Assembly (NCBI GenBank): GCA_963920635.1
Contig: OY987299.1
Location: 21,530,901-21,594,900 of the forward strand
DNA from: Pseudeuparius sepicola
Taxonomy: Eukaryota; Arthropoda; Insecta; Coleoptera; Anthribidae
Direction of reading: 5' to 3'
DNA: 64,000 bases
Positions 1 to 11,499 of this stretch are shown here, piece by piece. The position numbers were made by a program, and so were the translations under genes. Each line of letters opens with the position of its first letter. Within the stretch, counting starts at the first letter, position 1. The notes under the pieces are model-generated. The model was not told the origin of the DNA. It was given only the letters and a program-made list of their open reading frames with translations, and did no database searches.

Positions 1-134
1 ACTGGATGCTTATAGGTTGGATGTGAAGCAATTTTTTATATTTGTGGAGAGAGGGGGGTGTTTTAAGCCATTTTCCAGTTTCGTAATGAAATTATCTAAT
101 TTTCTTAGCCGTTGGTTTGCAATATCTAGAGATA

Positions 135-1254
135 GGCCAGGGAAAATAGAATTTGACCTAGAAAAAAATATTAACTGCAATTTTGTTTTATCATATCAAA
201 TTTATAAGTAAATACGTTGGTAGAAACCAAAAATTAAACATTTTGAAAAAACGGAATCTTGAGTTACCTCAAAAAACACCTATTTTTCGTTAGAAATTTC
301 GAGCAAAAATGTTAACTGGATTTTTTTAGACTCTTTGGGTAAAAAAACTTCCCTTGCTAACATATATTAAGAAATTAAACATTTTAAGAATATGGAAGTA
401 ACTTAGATCGACAAAGAGGGATAAAAATCAGATAATTTTCTATTTCGGCAAAAGCAAAAATATTAACTACGTTTTTATTGCAGATGATCATTCCCTTTTA
501 CAAATATAATGTAACTTATACAAAATTAAACATTTATCTGAGCCGCATGTACGTCAGCTGTCACTTCTCATTGGTATAGACTAGGCAAAAATATTAACTG
601 TTTTTTTTTGTTTAACTTTTTACAATATAACTATATTAAATCACATATAGCGAAATTAAACATTTATTTACGGCGCATGTAGGTCAACTGTCATTTGTGA
701 TTTCAAAATACTTCTGTAACCAATTTTTGTTTAATTTCAAAAAAATTAACAAGACTTAGTATCCACTTACAAAGTTTAACAAAAATCAGCCAGTTAATAA
801 TTTTGCTCTCAAAGACAGCTTCAAATTTCTTTAAAATGCGATTTCCGGCGAAACATTATGTTTAATTTCAGCACAAACTGTTAATACTTGATTTTTAAGG
901 TAATTATAAATAATAAAAACGCAGTTAATATTTTTGCCCAACAAAATATTACGCAAAATGTCATTTTTATATCATTCAGATACTTGCGCAAACGTAATCT
1001 GTTTAATTTATCAATCTCAACTTTATATACCCTACTTACTAATTAATGCAGCTTAAAATTCGCAGTTAATATTTATGCCGTCTTTATTACAAGAAAATGT
1101 ATTTTTCTAAAAAAACGCCCACACGCGTATATTTATTTTGTATAAAAAACAATTCTGGCGTTCATTTATTACCAATATTTTGTGTTGGCCTTATAAAAAT
1201 GCGGTTATGAATTTTGTCTAGGTTTCGTTATTTTTTACCGTAATTTCCCTGGCC
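135..1254. mobile_element. Non-autonomous DNA element with alternating subterminal repeats
   Basis: The ends are an inverted GGCCAGGGAAA, each flanked by TA, which could be the target duplication. Inside, two motifs alternate. AAATTAAACATTT occurs near 231, 372, 523 and 653, and GCAAAAATATTAACTG (or close variants) near 166, 303, 454 and 585. In the right half the same motifs appear inverted: GTTTAATTT near 729, 859 and 1000, and CAGTTAATATTTTTGC near 791, 922 and 1063. The spacing is about 130-150 bp. No ORF is large enough to be a transposase, so any movement would need a transposase supplied in trans. The superfamily is not established. Confidence 0.7.
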
Positions 1255-1256
1255 TA

Positions 1257-1953
1257 AGAAGCTAAATTCATTCTCAAACATTCAATATTTAATAAGTAAT
1301 AGTAAAGTAAACTGACAAACATAACTACATATGTGGGCATGAAGATAAATGACGAGGTGTCTGCATCTTCTTAGAAAAGAATGTTGGAGGAGAATGTCTA
1401 AGTATAATATACCAGTAGCACAACTGGAATTATTGTCGATCCTTTGTTTACTTACACAAAAAATGCAAGAATTAGATTGATTGAAGTAGGCTCAGTTACT
1501 AAGTATCTCCAAACTTGGAACATATGGGCGTAAATTGTTACTCTGAAGAAGTTTATACACTTAGGATTTGAAAATTATATTTAAGGCTTCAAAAATTTGA
1601 GTTTTTAGACTTACTGTTTATATAAGCTTTTTTAATGGATAGAAGAAATAAAACGGATTTGTATTTTTTTTAAATGTTTAGGAAGGTTCCATCCTTTTGG
1701 TATACCTTAATTTAAGGCACCTAAATTTGAAATGTCTTATTGTCACCCGCCTCTCCCTATTAAGTTGTCAGCTGTTAGTGTGGGTATTTTATAGCTTGTA
1801 ATTTTTATGCTGTCCTCTTGTCTATAGTTACAGATAGCTTAAAAAACATTCAGATATAGGAGTCGGTCAGAATCTAACAAAACTTTTGGATTTAAATGTG
1901 ATTTTTTAAAAATATTTGTGTCCCAAAAAGTATGCAACAGCTTGTACTTGCAT
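1257..1953. other. AT-rich spacer, nothing recognised
   Basis: No convincing ORF, RNA gene or inverted-repeat element is visible between the element on the left and the autonomous transposon on the right. Confidence 0.5.
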
Positions 1954-2498
1954 ATTTCGTCGCTTGGATGCAGAAGTAGCCTAAGTCACAAAATGTTAAT
2001 TTTACAGGAGAGCATTTTTTTTTTTGTTTCCCTAAATATTATAAAATCCTTTTATCAGAAAATTGTATGACAATGTTGAATGAGTTACTTTCCCTATAGT
2101 TTATGCTTTCACGATAAAAACCACGTTCTGAAAAAAAAACGGACATAGAATAGTAAAATCTCAACTGATGTAGCCTATGTCCAAATTTGGACATAGAATA
2201 TACTTTCATAAAAGTACTTAGACTAGTTCTGATTAATCCATAATATTAATAATCTAATCACGTAGTAGGTATAGGTATAAATTCTTTAAAAAAAACAGTG
2301 TACTTGCTCATAAATAATGTATTGCAGCTTTTATGCTTTTAAAATAAGAGTGAAATAACAAGTGGGCCGTGTTTTTTAAGATAAAGAAGACAAAAAATAT
2401 TATTAGTGTTAAAAAATCGAACAAATGGAACGAAATAGGAAATAAATCGAACAAATTTAACTTAAACTTAAGAACTAAAAGTAAACAATTATGTATGA

Positions 2499-4766
2499 TT
2501 AAGCATCACTATCTGAATCCTGGGCTGCTCTTTTTTCGTCATAAGGTAAGTTTTTAAAAAAGTCATGATACTGACATGAAATAACTTTCTTCTGGCAAAG
2601 AAATTGCAGATGGTCGTATTTCTTTTTCGCTAATGGAATTTTTCCAGTATAGTTTGGCTTCAGTTCAATATCTTCTATGTTAATTTGGATTGTCTTTCTA
2701 CCCTTTTTGGTCAGATTAATTTTTTTAAATTCAGTATCTTCAAAATTGTATTTAAACAAACACATATTTGGATAGTCTGGCCGGGTTTGTAGAATTCTTA
2801 ATTTGTTCCAGTAAACTTTCTCATTATTTTCATCCTTGTCCCAATTGATGGATGTTTTTCCTTGAAGATCTTTCAAATCAAATATATTTTCTTGCTCCAG
2901 TTCAACGACATTATACGGGTTGTTCTTCTTTGCAGTTCTGACAACTGTGTACCATTGATCAGGAGAATAGACTGGGATATTACGGGATGCTCTTTCTATC
3001 ACACTATGAATACTGTCTCCCTCATTTTGTGTATGCCCTCGTTCCAGAAAGCTATGACATATTGTTACCTTATATAATTGAGAAATGTAATTGTATAGCG
3101 AAAATAAGTATTTATTTCTATTTTGTCCGGCACAATTGTCAGAAAAAAATGAAAACTCATTCACGCCTTGTTCAATATTACGCTTTATAAAATTCAAAAG
3201 GCAACTGCCAATTTCACAAGAACCTCTCTTGGCAATTGTCTCGTACCACATATAACAATAGCATTCCTTATTACCCAGATTGAAAATAGTAAAGTTATAA
3301 GTTGATAATTTTAGCTTATAATACGCTAATCCAACTTCCGACTTTGGGACCGGAAGTATTTGTTGTAAATCGAAAACTGCACAACAAATATGTCGATTTT
3401 CCTCAGCTCTTTTTTTTTCTGCATCTTTGAGTTCTCTGGCTAAATTCTTGTTTTTCAAATGCAGTTGATACGTTTCTTCAACTGCTAATTTCTCTTCAGC
3501 AGACGATTGTTCGTATCCGTGGCAAATATCGCACAAGTCTTTTTTTGGCCGAAAGAATGACATATTAAAATCTGAGTTGAACACATCCCTGTATATACTT
3601 TCAGTTGCTACTTCAGTAATATTCCTGTCGGAACAGTATTCCTGATATAAAGAATACATTTTAGAAATATTAAGAGATGCAGGTAAATACAAGCGCGATG
3701 TATTTTTTCTACAATAATGACTTTCAACTGTCTGAAATGAATTTATATGTTCTCGAACTGATTTTTTGACAGATTCATTAAGTAACGAGTTTTTGCATGC
3801 CTTTCCTCTTCTATCTTCGGAAACCACACCAGTGGAACCAATTTTATTAAACACAGTTTTAACAACCTGGGCACTTATACATAGAGTATTTAAAAAGAAA
3901 ATCTTACAAACAGGTACTTTCATTTTATCTTTTATGAAAGAATAATCATATGTGAACGTTCTTCTACTCTGTTGGTCTGGAGAAGGCGATTCTTCATTTT
4001 TCTCTGGGGCAATATTTATATTCTTTCTTTTAATTCTTGTTCTTTCTTTATTTTTTCTTTGAACTAATTTTGAAATGAAATCTCGCTGCCTGTTGATGTC
4101 TCCAAGGTTCCAATAATGATCAAATATCGATTGTCTTTCATTTGCAGAAATCTTCTCGTTACATTTCATTCTACAATTACATGGATCTTTTATTTTACGG
4201 GATGGTTGAAGTTTATCTTTCCAGGTTTTATATGCCTTGCCGCTATTTCGAGATGCCTTTATTACATTTCTTCTCCAGGCAATCGGATTTCTTTTTCTTT
4301 TGCGTGACTTTCTTGTTGAGACTTCTTCTTGATCAGGTTCTTGATCTGACAAAATAAATTCAGGATCATTTTCATCGTTATCAGAAGCATAAGGATCAGA
4401 CTCAGAGGATGACATGTACAAATCATTTTCCAATAAATTCGTATTAACCGATTTGTCAGATCTGATAGTTTTGGAACCACAAGATTGGTCGAAGAGATTT
4501 TTTGGCGATGCTTTGCGATATACACTAGACTTGAAACTATTAGATTCTTCAGTGTTGTTTGGTTCGCTGAAAAATATTTCTCGGAATATTTTTGTTGATG
4601 TCTGATCAAATGAACTGGAATTAAAGTATGTTAAAGTTTCCTTCAATTGTAGCTCAGGAGGTGGTTGTAAATTGGCAGAATTCATTAACTTAACAGCAGA
4701 TATCACACCATTATTGACAGCTGAAGTTGAAATTTTATCTGAAACAACAATAATTTTTGTTGCCAT
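2499..4766 (-). CDS. Putative transposase, DNCAGQN/HTQNEGD family, 755 aa
   Basis: An uninterrupted 755-codon ORF on the - strand. The ATG at 4766 (MATKIIVV) is preferred because the open frame upstream of it offers only TTG starts. In order: an acidic, Ser-rich N-terminal third; a Lys/Arg-rich stretch followed by a Cys pair (CNCRMKC, about residue 200); a conserved-looking block with DRRGKACKN; a CDICHGYEQ cysteine motif; then FDLQQ (D466), FSDNCAGQNRN (D543) and HTQNEGDS (E582). The 38-residue gap between D543 and E582 fits an RNase-H-fold DDE catalytic core. I recognise DNC-GQN / HTQNEGD as a family repeated in insect genomes and usually annotated as uncharacterised; I infer the transposase role from the flanking inverted repeats. 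No frameshift or stop is seen. It could alternatively be a domesticated gene. Confidence 0.75.
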   Translation of the reverse strand: MATKIIVVSDKISTSAVNNGVISAVKLMNSANLQPPPELQLKETLTYFNSSSFDQTSTKIFREIFFSEPNNTEESNSFKSSVYRKASPKNLFDQSCGSKTIRSDKSVNTNLLENDLYMSSSESDPYASDNDENDPEFILSDQEPDQEEVSTRKSRKRKRNPIAWRRNVIKASRNSGKAYKTWKDKLQPSRKIKDPCNCRMKCNEKISANERQSIFDHYWNLGDINRQRDFISKLVQRKNKERTRIKRKNINIAPEKNEESPSPDQQSRRTFTYDYSFIKDKMKVPVCKIFFLNTLCISAQVVKTVFNKIGSTGVVSEDRRGKACKNSLLNESVKKSVREHINSFQTVESHYCRKNTSRLYLPASLNISKMYSLYQEYCSDRNITEVATESIYRDVFNSDFNMSFFRPKKDLCDICHGYEQSSAEEKLAVEETYQLHLKNKNLARELKDAEKKRAEENRHICCAVFDLQQILPVPKSEVGLAYYKLKLSTYNFTIFNLGNKECYCYMWYETIAKRGSCEIGSCLLNFIKRNIEQGVNEFSFFSDNCAGQNRNKYLFSLYNYISQLYKVTICHSFLERGHTQNEGDSIHSVIERASRNIPVYSPDQWYTVVRTAKKNNPYNVVELEQENIFDLKDLQGKTSINWDKDENNEKVYWNKLRILQTRPDYPNMCLFKYNFEDTEFKKINLTKKGRKTIQINIEDIELKPNYTGKIPLAKKKYDHLQFLCQKKVISCQYHDFFKNLPYDEKRAAQDSDSDA

Positions 4767-4952
4767 TAACAATTATCTAAAATATCTTCATTGAAAAAAA
4801 AAATGATCTACACACTATCTATAATATTATGTTAACAATAACGCTTGAATAAAATATGCATTAGAAGCCGTCATTTTAAAAAATAAAATAAAAAATAAAA
4901 ATAATAAAAAAATAAAAAGAAATAAAATAAATCAGCAAATACTCGGTTTTAC

Positions 4953-5067
4953 CTTGTTCTAAACTAGCAGAATCCATTAAAATAACAGCATGTTTTGGAG
5001 GTACCACATCATCATTGACCTCTGAAGTTGAAATTTTATCTGAAACAACAATAATGTTTGTTGCCAT
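4953..5067 (-). other. Duplicated first-exon-like copy of the transposase N-terminus
   Basis: The frame starting at 5067 reads MATNIIVVSDKISTSEVN, nearly the same as the first residues of the 755-aa ORF (MATKIIVVSDKISTSAVN). After SLEQ it meets GTAAAACC at about 4952, a possible splice donor. The surrounding DNA (about 5010-5190) also resembles 4700-4890, including an A/T-rich tract and a GAAGCC motif, so this looks like a diverged tandem duplication of roughly 300 bp. It may serve as an alternative first exon or be inert. Confidence 0.55.
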
Positions 5068-5685
5068 AACAATTATTATTATCTAAAACATTGAGAAATA
5101 AACTTTAGGCCTACACATTATAATATTAGGTTGACGGTGACGCTTAAATAAATAACAACGACACTGCGTAAGAAGCCATTATTTTAAATAATAAAGTAAA
5201 AATAAAAAATAAATAAAAAAAACACGAACAATAAATTTTTGTCTACCCTATGCATTGGTTTTTGTTTACTTCAAGCAACTTAAGTATCTTTGCACTTCTT
5301 GAGTTCATCTCCAATAATTTTTGCTTCAACAAAATAATAATTCTTATCGAGCAAAAGTTAGCACTAATCGCGAATAAGCCTATGTCCTCAAGCTACTATT
5401 CTATGTCCACGGTAAACTTATGCAGAACTAGTCTATGTCCGCCGAACCGATGGAGATCCAATGCGTTCGCTGCGGCGCTCGTAGATAGACTGATTCTGCA
5501 ATAAAGCTAATAGCGCGACTGAACATAGGCTAGTTCAAGATTTGACCGATATGAGCGCTAGTTGTAAAGATGGACTTACGATACTTCTGCATCCAATATA
5601 ACAGTGCTTTTACTTCCAAATGGACTTAAAATATCAAATTAGCCAAAAATGGACATAGGCTACTTCTGCCTCCAAGCGACGATTT

Positions 5686-7840
5686 GTTTTTTGGATACTT
5701 AATATGCCATGCATCAAAACTAGTATTTTTTGCAAGAAAATGATTAAAAAGCTTTTCCACTTTCAAAGCCCATTTAGAAACATAATGTATTGCTTTTATT
5801 TTATTATGAAGTGACTTGGTTGAAGAGAAGAAATATGGATAAGAGCTTGGCCTGCATTAGGATCGTTTTATTGTTATGGTGACTCAAACGCTTAAATAGA
5901 ATAAAATTCATAACTTAACATAGAATAAAATTCCCATTGCTCAAGTATCTACAATGTTTAAATTTCTTCATATTGCCTACTTTTCTGGGACAATTCTAGA
6001 ATTTAGGATTGTTGCTAATGTTTTTATAGTACAACGAAAACTTTCTTAATCTGCCAATTTAATATTTTATTTTAGTTCTAATCAATATGTTGTGCAATCA
6101 TTAGTATATAATTAAACTTAGCTTGTAAATAATGTAATGTTTAACTTGAATGAAAAATCTCGCTAGCATAAGATTTTCAAGGACCTACTTGAGAAGTGGT
6201 AGAGATTCGGTCTTACTATTATATTTTTAGACGAATATTATACTTTAGACAATCTTAATGGAACACGGAACAATATTATAACAAGAAAGATTTGTATATG
6301 AATGAAATGCGAGTAGTTTCATCTAATGGTTTACCATGTGCATAATGACATAATTTATATAAAAAATAGTGTCAGGTTTTTGCGAGATTTTTAACAAGAT
6401 ATATCTATCAATAATTATTTTATTAGGTTATCTTGCAAACCACAATGTATTGTTCAAATAAAACAATAAGGATTATAAAAAAACGTTTGAAGTAAACAAT
6501 TTGTGATAAGTTGTGCATTTGGCAACACCTTTTCTCAATGTGGTGATATTATTGCCTTTGTTATTGTGTGATATGCATAAAATGAGAGTTTTATGCCAAA
6601 ATTATTTATAATCGTTGTTGTCAAAATTCTGAAGATTCATGTTGGTATGTTACAAATACTACCGGGTTCCTGTATTGGGAGAGTTGATGCAGTAAATTTT
6701 TATTTTTGTATAGAATCCTCAGCTCTTAATAGTATATTATTGCTATTAAAAATGTGAGTTGCAGACACTATTTTTGCTGCAAGAACTTTAGTTGTTTAAA
6801 ATTGGCTAAAAAATTGAGCCAGCCTTATTATTATTACTGCAATAATTTCTCTAATACCCTAACAAATACAAAATGTTGCATAAAGCATATTACTTAATAA
6901 ATTGTTAGGGAGTGATACACTAATTACCTACATAATTACTAGTGCCATACTTTGGACATTGTTACTCCACATTCATTTCCCTCACATTGGAATTAATATG
7001 GCCGTAGAAGATATTGTTGTTCAATTAGGTGTCCCGGTCATATGTTTAGTCATATGATAAATTTGGTCAGAGATTTAGTCCATAATGTTTTGAACAGTGT
7101 GTACATATATATTGTTTGTGTATTTGCAAAAAAAATACTTTGTCATGTTGTTACCTGCTTATACATATACGTGTAATTTTTAACTTTAATGGTACAATTT
7201 TTATTAGTTTTAATAGGGGATAATGTTTTATTGTTGGTTATTGTGTCTAATATTATGAAAGTAGTACAACACAATTATTGTAAGGGTGTCTTGCCCTCAA
7301 TATATATGAAATACATATCTATTTGTCACAGCACAAAGTTCACATTTTTTTATTTTTTGTACGGAATCTTAAAGTGAATGGAAAATCCCAAACCTTTCTA
7401 AAAATATCTTAATATTTTCATATTGTACATAGGGAAAATTGAATTGAAGGTTAAAAGGCGAATGTCCGTGGATTGACTTAACATGAGGAGAAACTTTTAA
7501 ATTTGTTCTTGAGGAAAATGTGTTCCACATAAAAACTTTTACTTCCATGTACAGGAAAATTTGCGCCAGCCCTCTATTTTTGACAGTCCAAAACAAAAAC
7601 AAGCAAGGTTTCTTAAATCTACTAAGGTCCAATTAAGGACAACAATTTCGTTTTCTCAGATTATGGTAAATGGCCATCAATATGTTTATTTCCCAGAAAT
7701 ATACCATTTTTTTTCTGCACTTGGACAGCCCTTGTGAGTATGAATTCATGAATTTGTTTCTGTCTCTAAAAATAAATTGAATAGTTCCCACCTCAGCCTT
7801 TACTCTGGGGATCAGCCCTGCTTGATTTTCCACATCATTA
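5686..7840. other. AT-rich region, nothing recognised
   Basis: Only short chance ORFs are present. The two - strand frames at 7369-7833 have no recognisable domain. No inverted-repeat pair was found. Confidence 0.4.
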
Positions 7841-7844
7841 AAGT

Positions 7845-8215
7845 GCCCTTTTTGTAGGTTTTACGGCAAAACATTAATGAAAATTGGAAAATTGTTCAGA
7901 ATGAAAACCTGAGTAGGTTTGCGAAATTTTGAAAGTCTTGGCCTACTTGGATTTTTTGGACATTTTTTTGGAAAAGTGCACTCGTGTAGGTTTTACATCA
8001 AAATGTTATTAAGAAAACTTGTTCACAATGAAAAACTTGATAGGTGTGAGAAATTCTACTTTGTCTTTGTGCATTTTTATTTTTTAGTAGAAAAAAATCA
8101 AAGTCGACCCAGGCTTTTGAAATGTTTCACACGTATCCAGTTTATTATTGTGGAAAAGTTTTCTTAATAACATTTTGAAGTGAAAACTACACAAAGTGCA
8201 CTTTTCTAAAAAAAA
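7845..8215. repeat. Foldback repeat, AAGTGCCC...TTACGGCAAAA family
   Basis: The left half carries GTAGGTTTTACGGCAAAACATTAA and GTAGGTTTTACATCAAAATG. The right half carries inverted CATTTTGAAGTGAAAACTACAC and an inverted AAGTGCAC. Related copies occur at 24300-24740, 42541-43115 and 61885-62190. The recurrent internal phrase is 'CAAAGTAGGCCTAG...TTTCGAAATT'. No coding content. Confidence 0.6.
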
Positions 8216-8219
8216 GTGG

Positions 8220-9690
8220 GGAAATGCCAAAATTAACACGCAATGTTGCTAAATATGAAGTGGTTGTGGACCTAGATTGGTATGAAATTGTCGTTTTAAA
8301 ATAAAGGTTTGCCACAGTAATATGCTTAATTCAGAAGAAAAAACATAATTTTAGAATTCACTGAAAGTGAAATTAAGCAAATTATTTTCTGTCAAATGGC
8401 AAATGTAACACATATGTTCATTAAATTTTTGTTTACAAATAATATGGTGAGTATTCAGTTGACATTCGAGATTTGAAATCTTTATTTAATTGGAAACAAT
8501 TTAATTTGCACATCTAGAATTATAAATAGGGACACCCCCACTGTTTTTAAATTTTTTGAAAGTAAATAATTTATTGTTCACTAAGATATAAATAAAAAAG
8601 TTTTCTCTTGTCAGCTCAATCCGCATACATCTGTACATATACCTAGTCAAAATTTCTCTGCGAAGGGGCTATAATATATTCAAGAGGTGATGGTTTCAAC
8701 CCCATTTTATTTATGTATAGAAATATTCACTTATGTGTCACCACTGATAACCTTTTTGTTTTTACCCAAAAAAAAAAATTTATATGAAAGTTAGCAATGC
8801 CAAATCTAAGTTTTTTTATGGTGGTAATAACTTTTATGACAACCTTGACCGGCATCTATTCTGTTGAATAATTTTGCCAGTATTTGCGTACATAGTTTTC
8901 GGGAAGGCTCCTTTAAGTGCGTCTGAGTTTTTACTCGTCTTCCTTCTTCAAGTTTGCTACTTACCTTTTCCATCCTTTCCTCCCCAAGATTACTGTTTCC
9001 ATGTGGATCTTTCTCATTTATCAACATCTAATTTTTACAATCCATCAATATCTTCTACATCTCTTATCTTTCCTGAAACTTTCTTCAACATTTATCACTC
9101 AACTCTACACAAACACTATTATTTGTCCAACATTTACTAGTCATGGCCCTCTTGGACCTAATTAAATTTAATTTAAGGAGAGACTTTCCTTTAACGATGG
9201 CGTCGCAATGCCATGTTCATATCCATGTTTTTGTATTAATATAACACCCTAGTTACTTTTGAATTTTGAAATCTACTCGTCATTTGTATACGTTGTCCTG
9301 ACTGAAGTAAACCACCATGTCATGTCATCCTCTGAAAGAAAATGTCAATCTGCGAAGAAAAGTTCCTATGAGCATGGCCCCACAAACAATTCGTTCTAAG
9401 AAATATAGGGGTGTTGAATTTTACCTTGAAAAATCGATCTATTTCAAAACATTCGAAATCTATCTATTTCGAAATACTTTAAATAAGCCAGTTGCAGTTT
9501 CGAATGTATTATTTTTTAAATTGTATGCTAAATTTATTTAATTAGACTCTCATAATAAAGACAGGCGAACAATGCTATGAGAAAAATATTTGAGTTAAAC
9601 ATCAGGAACATCATATTGAAATTCTCAAATATTAGGGCCTTTTGAGATTTGATAACTGCTTGAAATAAAGTATGTTGGTAAGAATATCAG
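8220..9690. other. AT-rich region, nothing recognised
   Basis: No domain-like ORF, RNA gene or element end identified; the short ORFs at 8806-9165 and 9317-9541 are low-complexity. Confidence 0.35.
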
Positions 9691-9703
9691 TAATACCTAA
9701 AAG

Positions 9704-9753
9704 CATTGAGTAAAGGATATACATTCTATATATATCCTTTACTCGATGCTAAA
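9704..9753. repeat. Imperfect hairpin
   Basis: GCATTGAGTAAAGGATAT pairs with ATATCCTTTACTCGATGC across a short AT loop. This is a near-perfect stem of about 18 bp with no associated gene. It could be a remnant of a small palindromic element. Confidence 0.6.
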
Positions 9754-9952
9754 AGTATAAAGGTTAGAGGTGAATATTACTGAACATAAATGGATTCTCT
9801 AACGACACCCGCAAATGGGCCTTTTTGGGGTGAACCTGATTATAGTTCTACATATTTCTATACCTTATGTCAATCATTTCGAGCTAAACAGTACCACAGA
9901 AAGTCCAGCCTAAGGCAACACAAGTCTGATGAGCATAGGGCAGATAAAATAG

Positions 9953-10237
9953 CTATAATATGTATTGAATTTGTTTGACTTCTCGATAATAGATGGCATG
10001 TAAGTGCAGAATCGTGGAATCCTTCATTCTTCCAAAGCTGATGTCAGCTGGTGCTGTAGGTGCCATTGCCAATTCGCTTTTGGCAGATCGCACAATGTTC
10101 ATCAGATGCATTATTGTTTTAGAACCTTGGGAATCTGCATTTTCAGGCTGGTAGATGTCCAGGATGATGCTCAAATGCTCGAAGAGTGGCATAGGGTGTG
10201 GAAAGGATTTGAGGGGGCCCAGGCTTAATATCTAACA
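9953..10237. other. Short island with coding-like composition, unidentified
   Basis: GC content rises sharply here compared with the flanks. The - strand has an open frame of 79 codons (10192 down to 9953) with FEHLSIILDIYQPENADS and APTAPADISFGRMKDS. The + strand has another frame with LMSAGAVGAIANSLLADR. Neither is recognised. The length, isolation and mixed frames suggest a fragment of a gene or retroposed sequence rather than a full gene. Confidence 0.25.
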
Positions 10238-10755
10238 TATTTTATTTATCCCAAATATTACATTTGAGCAGGCTTCTGTGGCTTAGTTGGGTGTTTTTTG
10301 TGAACCTTTGTTGTAATTTAGTTTGTACAGTTATATGAAAATAAAGTGAAATACAGGTAATGTTTTATTTTATTTAGATGCCACATGCTGCACGGTTATC
10401 TGTATGATTTTGTATTATAAAATAAATAATAAACATTGTTATTTTTATTTTTACATTTATTATGGAAATTTTGGATTGCACTGAGTGATCCAAACTCAAC
10501 ACCACAAGTTTATTAGAACAAAACAAAAAAAACTATACCTACTTCTTCTATATGTAGGTATTAAAATCAATATAATAGAGGATTTTTTCGGTAAAAACTA
10601 CTATACTATATGCAAGTGTTGTCAAGTTGTAGCTGTGTGAAAATAAGGGTAAGTAATATTTAAGTTTTTAATATATTTCTTCCAAGACGGTTGAACAATA
10701 CACTATACGTTTAAAATCTGATGAATAATTTTATAATGTATGCCCTAGAAACATA

Positions 10756-10990
10756 CCGTACTTTCACCGTTTTGGTAGACATAGGGGAATAGGCCGCGCG
10801 TCGCCGTGAGTCCAGCTAGGTTTGTCAGTCATTGGCGGGGGGGAGTGCACAGTAGTCCCGCACCGCTTATCAGTCGAGTTTTGCGAGCAAAAAACACACC
10901 CCGCCCCCCGCCAACGACTGACGAACCTAGCCGAATTCACGGCGGCGGTGCCCAGCCATGGCAATGTCTACTAAAACGGTGAAAGTACGG
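10756..10990. mobile_element. MITE with GC-rich core
   Basis: Inverted ends begin CCGTACTTTCACCGTTTT and lie next to TA on both sides. A second pair of inverted blocks (GGCTAGGTT(C/T)GTCAGTC and GCCGTGA) follows inside, and the centre contains G- and C-runs. About 235 bp with no ORF. The GC-rich interior stands out from the AT-rich surroundings. Confidence 0.75.
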
Positions 10991-11355
10991 TATATTTTAC
11001 TCGTAAGGATCGAAGTTTCAATAAATTCATTATAATAATGGCAATGTTACAAGCTGACGATACTATCGTATTGCATGCATTTCTTTGTACATTGCACATT
11101 CAAGTAGGGTTGATCTGTAAATAAATAAATTAATAATTAATTCTGTAAAGTCTGAGGTTGTTTTAATTTCTCTATTTCTCCATTATGTAATAATCACTTC
11201 ACACACGGTTACCATTTGATTTTAAGACTCAATGTACAGCACGTATGTGGTGATTCAACATTTTGACCCATAAAATGGCTTTTTTCGATCTGTAGCGAGT
11301 AACACGCATAATTAAAACTTTTGGTCAATACAAATTTTAATCTAAGTAATTACTC

Positions 11356-11470
11356 ACATTTTGGGATGAAAATTATTTAAAAATATTTATCACAATGGCC
11401 ATCATAGGCTTTTTTCGCAAATGCTAATAACGGCAATTGTGATAAATATTTTTAAATAATTTTTATCTCA
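11356..11470. repeat. Palindromic repeat
   Basis: AAAATTATTTAAAAATATTTATCACAAT (about 11367) is inverted in ATTGTGATAAATATTTTTAAATAATTTTTATC (about 11437), enclosing a ~40 bp loop. Possibly a tiny MITE. Confidence 0.55.
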
Positions 11471-11499
11471 GAAGTGGACATAAAGAACACATATTATAC

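Larger units (their letters stand above)
1958..5681. mobile_element. Apparently complete DNA transposon encoding a D-D-E-type protein
   Basis: Terminal inverted repeats begin CGTCGCTTGG at 1958 and end at 5681 with the reverse complement. They match at 28 of the first 30 positions. Both ends abut ATTT (1954-1957 and 5682-5685), a possible 4 bp target duplication, though the local AT-richness makes this weak. Subterminal copies of CTATGTCC or GGACATAG lie at 2141, 2175, 2189, 5380, 5401, 5433 and 5651. A further TIR-like stretch, TACTTCTGCATCCAA, sits near 5583. The one long internal ORF (2499-4766, - strand) spans most of the interior. Intact ORF plus clear ends suggest a young, possibly autonomous copy. 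The superfamily assignment is open. Confidence 0.8.

Noticed and set aside
7369..7833. Two adjacent - strand ORFs considered as a split gene
   Set aside because: No recognisable domain, no splice logic and AT-driven composition.
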